Source: CAUZFZ01 sp963579025 (GTDB taxonomy: Bacteria > Planctomycetota > Planctomycetia > Planctomycetales > Planctomycetaceae). Taken from it: a DNA stretch of 53,967 bases. Each line of letters begins with the position of its first letter. Position 1 is the stretch's first letter. The stretch is from positions 1 through 53,967 of the forward strand of contig CAUZFZ010000052.1 in assembly GCA_963579025.1 (NCBI GenBank), written 5' to 3'. This document shows positions 9,814 to 17,652 of this stretch, piece by piece. Both the position numbers and the translations under genes were made by a program. A model generated the notes under the pieces. The model worked only from the letters and a program-made list of their open reading frames with translations. It did not search any database and had not been told where the DNA came from.

Positions 9814-12195
9814 GTGACTCAATCCGAACAACCAGACATGCCATCGTCTGGGGACTCAGCCGGGCGTGCGCCCGTTCGGCCGGGAAGCGTACGGCGACGA
9901 TACAGACTATCGCTGGTCGAACCGCGACGTGCGTTGTTGCTGCTGATTGCGATTTTGCTGCTGGCGGGAGGGGGCATTTATTGGGGAGTCGTTCTGCCGG
10001 AATTGACGAGTGCAGACGGCGCCGATCCGGACGATCTGGCGACTCGCGTCGATTTGTCGTGGTGGCTGAGCGACCGAGTTCGTCAGCTTGAGGAAGATGC
10101 CCACTTCTATCGGCAACGATTGCGGTCACTTCCGCCGTATTCGGCCCAGTCACAGGAGCATGCGGGTTATCACAGTGCAATCGTCGGCTCGCCGGAGACT
10201 CCTCAGTGGGTGCAGATCGACCTGGGGCGTGAGTACCTGATCTCCGAGATTGCACTGGTGCCAGCGGCATTGCAGGGCGAACAACTGATCGAAGGCTTCG
10301 CGTTCCCCAAACGGTTTCGCGTGCAGATTTCCTCCGACCCGGAGTTTCGGGCGTCGACTCTGGTGGCGGATCACTCGTCCTCAGACTATCCCGAACCAGT
10401 GCGTTACCCGTGCTTCGTCCCGGCGATTAATCTGACCGCCCGCTACGTGCGCGTCACCGTGACGGAACATGGTGAGGTGTCGAGCCAGGCGTTCTTTGCC
10501 CTGGGCGAACTGATTGTGCTGTCCGGCAGTAGAAACGTTGCGGCATGTCGACCGGTGCAGTCGTCTGGTTCCATAGAGAATCCGGGCCGGTGGGCACGCG
10601 AGTATCTTGTCGATGGGCATTCGATCCTGCCCCCACCGGTCGGAGTTTACGCAAGTGTGACCGAGGGATATCGCATGGTCGCGCGGGAACAGGGCGAATC
10701 TGCCTGGGTGCAGTTAGACCTGGGTGGAAGGCACACAATCGACGAGATTCGGTTGATTCCAGCCCGCCCAACTGACGTGGCCGACACGCCTGGATGGGGA
10801 TTCCCCACTGCTTTTCGCGTCGATGTGGCAACACACGCCGATATGTCCGATGCCGTCCCCTATGGGGCGTACTCAGCCACAGACGGCGTTCATAATCGAC
10901 CGCTGATTCTTCCCTCCGAAACGCGGCAGATGCCGCCTGTCGGAGCGTCCGGCAGTCTGAAGGAATCCACAACCGGGGCGTATCCGGCAAATCCGATTGA
11001 TGCCAGATACGTGCGTCTCACCGTGACGGAGTACGACCCGCGTCTCAAGCCGTCGCAGTTTGCGCTGGCCGAGTTTCAGGTGTATTCAAGTGACAGCAAT
11101 GTGGCTCTCGATGCGACTGTGACAGTTTCACATGTCCCAACCGAAGAAGAAGACAAGACGATCTGGGCACCGGAGTACCTCGTCGATGAGTTCAGCAGTC
11201 GGGCACGGCTGCTTGAGTTTCCTGTCTGGCTGGATCACCTGAAGAAACGACGTCGCATTGAGCAGCAGCTCGCGGAGACGTCGTCGCGGCTGGACGAAGA
11301 AGTGGGCCGCGTGTGGATGCAGTTGGGTGTGGGTGTCGGGCTGACTCTGATGGCGGCAATTGGCAACATGCTGTGGTACACGTCATGGCAGGGGGCTCGC
11401 ATGCAGACTCAGACGGCCGACTTGAGAAATCAGATTGCGAGCGACCTGCACGACGACATTGGAAGCAACCTGGGAGCGATCGCGCTGCTGTGTCAGACCA
11501 TCAGTATTCGCCCCGACATCCCCAGTGAGCTGCACGGCGAGTTTGAAGAAATTCGCGAGGTTGCACTCGAGACCAGCGATTCCATGCGAGACATCGTGTG
11601 GCTAATGCGAACATCCACGTCGAGCCTGACAGAGTTCGTGGGACGCCTGCGCGGAACAGCAGCTCGTATGCTGCACCAATGCGACGTGACTTTTCACGAA
11701 TCGTTGGAACGTCCGGATGTCATGATCCCGTTGAACTGGCGACGCAGCGTGTTCCTCTCGTTCAAAGAAGTGCTGCACAACGCGGCCAGGCACAGCAAAG
11801 CCACCCGGGTACGCATTCAGCTCGATGTCGACCATGACGGGATGAGAATTCTTATCGAAGACGATGGAGTCGGATTCGATTTCCAGACGCGCCGCGAAGG
11901 TGGCCTGGGTATCAACAGCATTTCCGCGCGGGCAATTGAACTCGGAGGACACAGCGAATTCCGGACAGCCCCGGACCAGGGGACCACAGTGACGCTGGAA
12001 CTTCCGTTCGTTCACCCGGGCAATATCTGGAGAACGTTGAGAACACGGATTGGACGGCGATGGGCCAAATGGATCGAACAGAGATCCGTTCGGCGACCAC
12101 CCCCGGATTTGCCCGTGACCAGAACTTCCGAAGCGAACGACGAATCCACTCAAAACAGCGCACACAACATGGGACGTTCTTCCAGTATCCGATGA
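9814..12195 (+). CDS. Sensor histidine kinase (NarL/DesK type) with two discoidin-like extracellular domains
   Basis: I chose GTG 9814 because GGAG lies 6 nt upstream; the frame is open further upstream (ATG 9751), and ATG 9838 is another option. The layout is: short cytoplasmic tail, TM segment (ALLLLIAILLLAGGGIYWG), two repeated regions with F5/8 type C/discoidin features ('WVQIDLGREYLISEIALVPA' and 'WVQLDLGGRHTIDEIRLIPA', each followed by 'ARYVRVTVTE'), a short coiled region, a second TM segment (LGVGVGLTLMAAIGNMLWYT), a HisKA_3 dimerisation domain with the phospho-acceptor His of DLHDDIGS (residue 546), and a HATPase domain with EVLHNAARHSKA, DDGVGFD and GLGINSI. Discoidin domains bind carbohydrates or surfaces, so a glycan or cell-surface signal is plausible (inference). 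The likely partner is the response regulator that follows. Confidence 0.92.
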   Translation: MTQSEQPDMPSSGDSAGRAPVRPGSVRRRYRLSLVEPRRALLLLIAILLLAGGGIYWGVVLPELTSADGADPDDLATRVDLSWWLSDRVRQLEEDAHFYRQRLRSLPPYSAQSQEHAGYHSAIVGSPETPQWVQIDLGREYLISEIALVPAALQGEQLIEGFAFPKRFRVQISSDPEFRASTLVADHSSSDYPEPVRYPCFVPAINLTARYVRVTVTEHGEVSSQAFFALGELIVLSGSRNVAACRPVQSSGSIENPGRWAREYLVDGHSILPPPVGVYASVTEGYRMVAREQGESAWVQLDLGGRHTIDEIRLIPARPTDVADTPGWGFPTAFRVDVATHADMSDAVPYGAYSATDGVHNRPLILPSETRQMPPVGASGSLKESTTGAYPANPIDARYVRLTVTEYDPRLKPSQFALAEFQVYSSDSNVALDATVTVSHVPTEEEDKTIWAPEYLVDEFSSRARLLEFPVWLDHLKKRRRIEQQLAETSSRLDEEVGRVWMQLGVGVGLTLMAAIGNMLWYTSWQGARMQTQTADLRNQIASDLHDDIGSNLGAIALLCQTISIRPDIPSELHGEFEEIREVALETSDSMRDIVWLMRTSTSSLTEFVGRLRGTAARMLHQCDVTFHESLERPDVMIPLNWRRSVFLSFKEVLHNAARHSKATRVRIQLDVDHDGMRILIEDDGVGFDFQTRREGGLGINSISARAIELGGHSEFRTAPDQGTTVTLELPFVHPGNIWRTLRTRIGRRWAKWIEQRSVRRPPPDLPVTRTSEANDESTQNSAHNMGRSSSIR

Positions 12196-12351
12196 CGTCC
12201 ATATCACTTTCGAGCAACGGCGATCAGTCCTGGCGAGAGAGCCAGTTTGCAGATAGTCTCTCGTATGGCGGCGTCAAACCTGTTCATCGCACATTGGCTT
12301 GGCAGACTGTGGAGTATTGATCCCGCGGGCCAGGGAAAAGGATCAACCAGA

Positions 12352-12999
12352 ATGACGTCGTCAGCAGAACCCATTCGAGTCTGGCTTTGTGAAGACAACG
12401 AGCGGTTTCGGCGCTCTCTGTGTGGTGCGATCAACCAGATCGACGGTCTGTCGTGTGACAGCTCACTGGGCTCGGTCGAGGAGACGCTGGCGCGCATTCA
12501 GGTCGAAGGGCCTCCCCAGGTACTGCTGCTGGACATTGGATTGCCCGGCATCGACGGTATCTCGGGACTCCCACAGCTCCGAGCGGCAGCCCCGGACGCA
12601 AAAATTGTCATCCTCACGGTGTTCGACGATCACGACAAAGTTTTCCGAGCTGTGTGTGCAGGAGCCGACGGATACCTGCTGAAGACGTCGACCGTGGCGC
12701 GGATTGGCGAGGCGATTCTGGAAGTCAGCACGGGCGGCGCATCGATGAATCCGGAGATCGCCCGCAAGGTGCTCGATCTCTTCGGGGGCAAACGCGACAG
12801 CCAGAGCGACCCGCTGACCGACCGCGAACGAGAAGTACTGAGTCTGGTCGTTCGCGGTCTGACCAAAAAAGAAGTCGCCGCCGAGCTGGCCCTCAGTCGA
12901 CACACAGTCGATTCGCACCTGCGCAACATTTATCAGAAGCTGCACGTACACAACCGAGCCGGAGCAGTCGCCGCCGCCATCCGCGAAGGGCTGGTTTAA
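12352..12999 (+). CDS. Two-component response regulator, NarL/FixJ (LuxR-HTH) family
   Basis: Start ATG 12352 (MTSSAEPIRVWLCEDNERFRR) has an AAGGA-type ribosome site about 9 nt upstream and begins exactly at the receiver domain; the frame is open upstream but that part is not domain-like. Residues 1-120 form a REC domain with the phospho-acceptor Asp61 in LLLDIGLPGIDG, the conserved Thr in ILTVFDD and Lys in LLKTS. Residues about 150-215 form a LuxR-type HTH (LTDREREVLSLVVRGLTKKEV, then SRHTVDSHLRNIYQKL). It follows the discoidin-type histidine kinase by about 155 bp and is probably its cognate regulator, activating or repressing transcription when phosphorylated. Target genes cannot be read from the window. 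Confidence 0.94.
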   Translation: MTSSAEPIRVWLCEDNERFRRSLCGAINQIDGLSCDSSLGSVEETLARIQVEGPPQVLLLDIGLPGIDGISGLPQLRAAAPDAKIVILTVFDDHDKVFRAVCAGADGYLLKTSTVARIGEAILEVSTGGASMNPEIARKVLDLFGGKRDSQSDPLTDREREVLSLVVRGLTKKEVAAELALSRHTVDSHLRNIYQKLHVHNRAGAVAAAIREGLV

Positions 13000-13050
13000 C
13001 GCGGAGTGCGACAAGTCACCGTCGCGCTGTTCCCTGCCGTTCACCTTGCG

Positions 13051-13704
13051 TTACTCGGCTGGCGATGGCTCACCGGTCCCGCCGGTGCGCTCTTCGAATC
13101 GCAGAGATGCCGAGTTGATGCAGTACCGCAATCCGGTGGGTGCGGGGCCGTCGTCGAAAACGTGTCCCAGATGTGCGTCGCAATGGCTGCACAGGACCTC
13201 GGTACGAGTGCTAAACAGACCGCTATCCACTTCCTCGGCGACCGCCGTACCGTCCACGCCATCGACGGGCTGGAAGAAACTGGGCCAGCCAGTTCCCGAT
13301 CGGTACTTGGCCTCCGCGTTGAACAGGCCCGTTCCACAGCAAACACAGCGATAGAGCCCATCCTTCTTGTTGTCCCAGTACTCGTTGCTGAATGCCCGCT
13401 CGGTGGCTTTCTTGCGAGCGACCTTGAACTGCAATTCGTTATCGAGCTTCTCACGCCACTCGGCGTCGGTTTTCGGTAGCTGGTCCCTGGGGATCACTTG
13501 CGAGTTCTTGTCTGTTGTGGATGCGATTGCCGGCGATTCAGCGACCGGTTGCTCGGCGACAGGAACTTCAGGAGGTTTGGGCTGCGGTTCTGTCTGCGCA
13601 ACCGTTTGGTCTTGCTCCAGTTGCGGCTCGATGTTCACATTCGTGCGTCCTTCGATGCACCCGGCAAGTAGAAACGGGATGAAGATGATAAGTCGAGCTG
13701 CCAT
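13051..13704 (-). CDS. msrB: Peptide-methionine (R)-S-oxide reductase, lipoprotein form
   Basis: Reduces methionine-R-sulfoxide in proteins. The N-terminus (MAARLIIFIPFLLAGCIEG) is a lipoprotein signal with LAGC lipobox, followed by a Pro/Glu/Gln-rich linker (to about residue 65) and then a complete MsrB domain. The two zinc-binding CxxC pairs are visible as CVCCG and CSHCDAHLGHVFDDGP, and the catalytic cysteine lies in RYCINSASLRF near the C-terminus. The enzyme should therefore be tethered to a membrane and act outside the cytoplasm, repairing oxidised envelope proteins. It converges with the response regulator gene and runs divergently from the SprT-like gene. Confidence 0.95.
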   Translation of the reverse strand: MAARLIIFIPFLLAGCIEGRTNVNIEPQLEQDQTVAQTEPQPKPPEVPVAEQPVAESPAIASTTDKNSQVIPRDQLPKTDAEWREKLDNELQFKVARKKATERAFSNEYWDNKKDGLYRCVCCGTGLFNAEAKYRSGTGWPSFFQPVDGVDGTAVAEEVDSGLFSTRTEVLCSHCDAHLGHVFDDGPAPTGLRYCINSASLRFEERTGGTGEPSPAE

Positions 13705-13841
13705 GCGTTCTGGTCTCCGGAACGGCGATCGATGTCAAACTGTGGAGACGATTTGATACGCCAATTGCGACACGCGCTCAAGGCGGATTGTTCATAGTCG
13801 TCGTATTTAACCTTCGCAGTCGAAAGGAAGTTCGGACATTT

Positions 13842-14618
13842 ATGGAGCTGCTTGACCGAATACGCTCGACTCAACGTCCGCTGGCCGAGATTCGCTCGCA
13901 GACGCGTGAGATTTATGACACGCTCCTGGCCGCTTCGCCGCGAATCGTGGAGGGCAACTTCACCTCGGTTCACAGTGACGATCTGGAGACGCTGTTTGAG
14001 CTGTACGACGAGTTGTTCTTTGACGGTCAACTGGAACCGGCCACTCGGGAGGACGGCTCACCTTTGAGCTTCCGAGTGTCAAAGCGGATGACGCGTGTGG
14101 GCGGGACCACCACGAAATACCGGCACCAACGGACGGTCGGACCGCAGAAGATGTCGTACGAGATCGCGATCTCGTCCACGCTGCTGTTTTCGACGTTCTA
14201 CGATGTCGAACGGCCCGTGTCCGTGACCGGAGTCGAGTGTCGTGATCGGCTGGAGTGTCTGCAGCGGATCTTTGAGCACGAACTGATCCATCTCACTGAG
14301 ATGGTCATCTGGGACGATTCCAGTTGCTCGAAGGAACGATTTCAGTCGCTGGCGTTTCAGCTCTTCGGGCACACCGAAGCGACGCATCAGCTCATCACAC
14401 CAGACGAACGTGCGGTGTTGAAATTCGGTGTCCGACCCGGCGATCGTGTGCGGTTTCGGATCGAGGGCACGCAGCGCGAAGGCTTCGTGAACCGCATTAC
14501 CAAGCGTGCCACCGTACTGGTTGAAGATGCCGGCGGACCGTTGTACTCGGACGGGAAACGCTACGTGAAATTCTACGTCCCGCTGGCCATTCTCGAGCCG
14601 CTCGGCCGTGCGGGGTGA
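13842..14618 (+). CDS. SprT-like zinc metalloprotein
   Basis: The 258-residue product (from ATG 13842, MELLDRIRSTQRPL) contains HELIH at residues 146-150 in the context RIFEHELIHLTEM, a zincin-type HExxH motif, preceded by 'LYDELFFDGQLEP', which is typical of the SprT-like fold (FDxLFFxGxL). The C-terminal 60 residues (PGDRVRFRIEGTQREGFVNRITKRATVLVED) resemble a small SH3-like barrel seen in related planctomycete proteins. A TTG start at 13788 is possible but adds unconserved-looking sequence. SprT-like proteases of the Spartan group act on DNA-protein crosslinks; whether this one does is unknown. No partner gene is evident. Confidence 0.75.
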   Translation: MELLDRIRSTQRPLAEIRSQTREIYDTLLAASPRIVEGNFTSVHSDDLETLFELYDELFFDGQLEPATREDGSPLSFRVSKRMTRVGGTTTKYRHQRTVGPQKMSYEIAISSTLLFSTFYDVERPVSVTGVECRDRLECLQRIFEHELIHLTEMVIWDDSSCSKERFQSLAFQLFGHTEATHQLITPDERAVLKFGVRPGDRVRFRIEGTQREGFVNRITKRATVLVEDAGGPLYSDGKRYVKFYVPLAILEPLGRAG

Positions 14619-14839
14619 GAGTTCTGCCGCTTGCACGGGTCAGGCGGGCGGAAAGTCCCGATGCGGTTCGGGACTGTCAGCTTGCGCAATCGGACTCGAT
14701 GCCCGATCGGATTCCGTTCCCGAATCGGCTGGATCCGATGAACCGGATTCCAGATCGGGCGATGTGCTATCTTTCCCGGTTCGCTGGTCATTTGGCTTGA
14801 CCGTCCGGGTGCGCCACCTGACAAACAGGAGTGACCGGC

Positions 14840-15634
14840 ATGTCCGCTCTGATCGCGCCGCCAGCTTACACTCTGGCAGCAGCCGGCTCGTTCGCCGCGT
14901 CGATTGAGGCGAACATCACGACGTACGAATTCGATGGAAGTACGGTTCAGATGCTATCCAACCTGCTGCAACCACTCGCCCAGGACGGCCTGATCAACAG
15001 CCTGTCGGGCTTGTCGACGTTCCTGATCGTCGGCGCGTTCGCCGTGCACGTCTTCGCTTTCTGCGTGCTGTGGATCTGGTGGCGACGCGACCTGCGAGCC
15101 ATCGCCTCGTCACTGGACGACTTTACTCGCGGACTGAAACATCGCAGCGTGCTGGACAGCACCTGTCATCTGTCGGAACAGATCGAAGCGTTCCTTTCCG
15201 ATGTGCGCGACGTGCTCGCCGGGCCGAACAATGTTCAGGACCGCAAGCTGCTGTTCCACCGCATCGCGATTCTCGACGAACGCCGCCGTTATCTCAGTTC
15301 GATGTTCTTCGAGACGGGCTACAACGTCTGCCGCACAATGATCGAGGCGTATCCGTTACTCGGCGTGCTGGGGACAATACTGGCCATTGGGGCCGCGCTG
15401 CAGACCGGTGATACCAGTTCGGCATCGACGTCAGTGAACCTGATTGTGGGTCGCTTCGGCGACGCGATCTGGTCAACGTTTGCGGGACTGACCGCAGCCG
15501 TGCTGCTGATGTTCGTAAACAGCACCCTGGAACCGCGATTCCAGCGTCTGACTGAAAACCGCGCACACGTGCGTGAGACCGTCGCGATGGCCAAACGGGA
15601 ACTCTCGTTGAATCCCGAGGAGGCCTCAGCATGA
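14840..15634 (+). CDS. MotA/TolQ/ExbB family proton-channel protein
   Basis: ATG 14840 has AGGAG 8 nt upstream; GTG 14831 overlaps that ribosome site and is less likely. The 264-residue protein has TM segments at about 43-66 (LIVGAFAVHVFAFCVLWIWW), about 167-187 (YPLLGVLGTILAIGAAL) and about 205-228 (WSTFAGLTAAVLLMFVN), with a cytoplasmic loop of about 100 residues between the first two, matching TolQ/ExbB topology. The 'PLLGxLGTxxG' and 'TFAGLxAA' motifs are family hallmarks. Its stop overlaps the start of the next gene by 4 nt (ATGA), so the two are translationally coupled and probably form a proton-driven stator-like complex. What it energises is not known. Confidence 0.85.
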   Translation: MSALIAPPAYTLAAAGSFAASIEANITTYEFDGSTVQMLSNLLQPLAQDGLINSLSGLSTFLIVGAFAVHVFAFCVLWIWWRRDLRAIASSLDDFTRGLKHRSVLDSTCHLSEQIEAFLSDVRDVLAGPNNVQDRKLLFHRIAILDERRRYLSSMFFETGYNVCRTMIEAYPLLGVLGTILAIGAALQTGDTSSASTSVNLIVGRFGDAIWSTFAGLTAAVLLMFVNSTLEPRFQRLTENRAHVRETVAMAKRELSLNPEEASA

Positions 15635-16476
15635 CGTCTCGGCGGCTCACATTTCAGCTCACGCCGCTGCTCGATCTGCTGCTGATCGTGATCTTCGCGC
15701 AGTTCATGGAAGTGCGGGACACGACCACGACGCAGGAGGTGCAGTCGACCGAAACGATCGCACGTGCCGAGCGTGAATTCACGCAGGCACGCAGCGAACT
15801 GAATCAGTTGCAGTCCGAACGCCTGAAAGCGCAGGCAGCGTTGGCGCAGCTCGAACGCGAATTGGAACTACTGCAAAGCGTCGCGAATGAACTGTCGGTC
15901 GGCCGGGAAGATCTCGAAGAGAAACTGGCAGCAGCCCGCAAACAGCGAGACCACGTTGCCGGGCTGATGACTGAGATGTTTGCACTGCCAGCGGAAGCCG
16001 TCCAGGAACTGATCCGCGTCCGCACGCAACAGGACCTGCGACTGACTCCGGAACAGGTCGAACGTCTGCGGAACGAGGTCCGAGAGTACTCGCAGCGAAA
16101 CCCGCAGGAAGCGGTGCGCCACCTGCTCACCTTCGAGGAAATGCGCAAGCGGTGTGACATCTGGGAGCTACACGTCAGCGGAATGGGGGTCACGGAATTT
16201 ATCGCCGGAGACCAGTCGCAACGCTTCCGGGCTGAGACGCCGGACGAATTCGAGCGGAAACTTTTCGAGTGCTACAAGACCCTGCCGCAACCCAAAAGCC
16301 TCGTGATTCTGCTGCTCTCCTATGGTGATGTGAAGGCATCGGTCTACGAGGCCGCGATGAATGGACTGCCCCGCGCTGCCAGCCGCATGCGCGAAGATCA
16401 GAATGGCCGTTCCCGCTTCGAATACGCCGTGCTCGGATTCAACGCCGCAACGCCGACACGACCGGGTGAACGCTGA
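15631..16476 (+). CDS. TolR/ExbD- or MotB-like partner with long coiled coil
   Basis: The 281-residue protein starts inside the stop of the TolQ-like gene. One TM segment near the N-terminus (LTPLLDLLLIVIFAQFME, about 9-26) carries the conserved Asp that TolR/ExbD/MotB proteins use for proton transfer ('TPLxDxxL'). It is followed by a predicted coiled coil rich in Glu, Gln, Leu and Arg (about 40-115) and a C-terminal domain without recognisable peptidoglycan-binding or Ton/Tol motif (about 150-281; 'PKSLVILLLSYGDVKASVYE'). The coiled coil is much longer than in ordinary TolR, suggesting a reach across the envelope or self-association. The partner assignment rests on overlap and topology; the function of the C-terminal domain is unknown. 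Confidence 0.75.
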   Translation: MTSRRLTFQLTPLLDLLLIVIFAQFMEVRDTTTTQEVQSTETIARAEREFTQARSELNQLQSERLKAQAALAQLERELELLQSVANELSVGREDLEEKLAAARKQRDHVAGLMTEMFALPAEAVQELIRVRTQQDLRLTPEQVERLRNEVREYSQRNPQEAVRHLLTFEEMRKRCDIWELHVSGMGVTEFIAGDQSQRFRAETPDEFERKLFECYKTLPQPKSLVILLLSYGDVKASVYEAAMNGLPRAASRMREDQNGRSRFEYAVLGFNAATPTRPGER

Positions 16477-16596
16477 TCAAATGGACTTCGGAAGCAGTCA
16501 ATTGGTGCTTCGATCTGCGCAGGTTGCCCGCTAGACTGCGGCCCGTCCATCGCAGTATCTCTGCAGCATTCCGATCATTGCAGTTGTGAAGCCCTC

Positions 16597-17439
16597 ATGC
16601 CCGATGCCGTGCCCCACTCGGAAGAGTGGTTTGAATCGCTGAAGAACACTCTGGGCGAGGCCGCCTGCCGACAACTTGGGTTCTATGTCATCCCATCGGA
16701 TCAGCTCCTGTCGGTCGTCATTCCCGTCTACAACGAGCGTGATACGCTGCTCGATCTGCTGGAACGCGTGAAGGCGGTGCCGATCCGTAAAGAGATCGTG
16801 CTCGTCGACGACTGCAGTCAGGACGGGACACGCGATCTGCTTAAGCAACTGGAAGACGAACAGCGTGACCGCGAAGCCGCGGACAGCGAATCACGCCAGG
16901 CCACCAATCGTCTGACGATCGTGTATCACGAAAAGAACCAGGGCAAAGGCGCGGCAGTTCGAACGGGATTCGCGGCCGTCAGCGGCAACGTTGTGCTCAT
17001 TCAGGACGCAGATCTCGAATATGACCCGGCCGAATACCCGCGGCTTCTGCATCCGATTATCGAAGGCAAGGCGGATGTTGTTTATGGCAGCCGGTTTCTG
17101 GGTGATCAGCCGCATCGAGTTCTTTATTACTGGCATTACCTGGGCAACCGCGCTCTGACTTCGCTATCGAATGCGTTCACAAACCTGAACCTGACCGACA
17201 TGGAAACGTGTTACAAGGTCTTCCGGCGGGAGGTGATTGACGAAATCGCGCCGCGTCTGCGTCAAAACCGATTCGGTTTCGAACCAGAGATGACGGCCCG
17301 TATTGCCCGACGCCACTACCGCGTGTATGAGATGTCGATCAGCTACTCTGGTCGCACGTACGACCAGGGCAAGAAGATCGGCTGGCGGGACGGCCTGTCA
17401 GCGTTGTGGTGCATCATCCGATACGGCTTGAAAGACTGA
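16597..17439 (+). CDS. Family 2 glycosyltransferase (dolichyl/polyprenyl-phosphate sugar synthase type)
   Basis: 280 residues; GT-A fold. Visible motifs are LSVVIPVYNERDTL (nucleotide-sugar binding start), IVLVDDCSQDGT, the NQGKGAAVRTGF loop and QDADLEYDPAEYP, where DAD is the DXD metal site, followed by VVYGSRF and NLTDMETCYKVFRREV. These match polyprenyl-phosphate mannose/glucose synthases, which load a sugar onto a lipid carrier for later transfer outside the membrane. No TM segments are present at the C-terminus, so it is the soluble/peripheral form. An unusual 40-residue Glu/Arg-rich insertion lies between the DDCSQDGT motif and the GKG loop. Its last 9 nt and the following 20 nt are duplicated 151 bp downstream. 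Confidence 0.9.
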   Translation: MPDAVPHSEEWFESLKNTLGEAACRQLGFYVIPSDQLLSVVIPVYNERDTLLDLLERVKAVPIRKEIVLVDDCSQDGTRDLLKQLEDEQRDREAADSESRQATNRLTIVYHEKNQGKGAAVRTGFAAVSGNVVLIQDADLEYDPAEYPRLLHPIIEGKADVVYGSRFLGDQPHRVLYYWHYLGNRALTSLSNAFTNLNLTDMETCYKVFRREVIDEIAPRLRQNRFGFEPEMTARIARRHYRVYEMSISYSGRTYDQGKKIGWRDGLSALWCIIRYGLKD

Positions 17440-17610
17440 TCCAGCCAGACGCCAGTTAAAGCGTGCGGCAGTTGAGGATTTACCAACGCCCCCGACTTTA
17501 CGTCGGGGGTTCTCGCGTCTTTGCACTACCGATTGCGTAGTGCAGAAACGCGAGAACCCCTGAGATAAACTCAGGGGCGGTAAAGACTGATCCAGCCAGC
17601 CGCCAGTTAA
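17431..17610. repeat. 29-bp near-perfect direct repeats flanking a hairpin element
   Basis: Bases 17431-17459 and 17582-17610 are identical at 28 of 29 positions (A/C difference at position 19). The first copy contains the last two codons and stop of the glycosyltransferase gene; the second copy is non-coding. The 122 bp between the copies holds the three-hairpin element. This is what a long target duplication or a tandem duplication interrupted by an insertion would look like. Confidence 0.9.
17486..17577. repeat. Three-hairpin palindromic element (MITE/REP-like)
   Basis: Hairpin 1: CCCCCGAC (17489-17496) with GTCGGGGG (17502-17509), 5-nt loop. Hairpin 2: GGGGTTCTCGCGT (17506-17518) with ACGCGAGAACCCC (17548-17560), continued inward by TGCACTAC (17522-17529) with GTAGTGCA (17537-17544). 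Hairpin 3: CCCCTGAG (17557-17564) with CTCAGGGG (17570-17577), 5-nt loop. The G-tract of hairpin 1 and the C-tract of hairpin 3 are also the base of hairpin 2, so small and large hairpins are mutually exclusive. It can act as a terminator for the glycosyltransferase gene, but the two-fold layout looks like a non-autonomous palindromic mobile element. Confidence 0.85.
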
Positions 17611-17652
17611 CGTGACTCAGACACCGACACGATCCCTCAGCGAACATTGACC

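Noticed and set aside
14840..16476. Zorya defence system
   Set aside because: The TolQ/MotA-like and TolR/MotB-like genes are present, but no helicase/nuclease ZorC, ZorD or ZorE genes accompany them.
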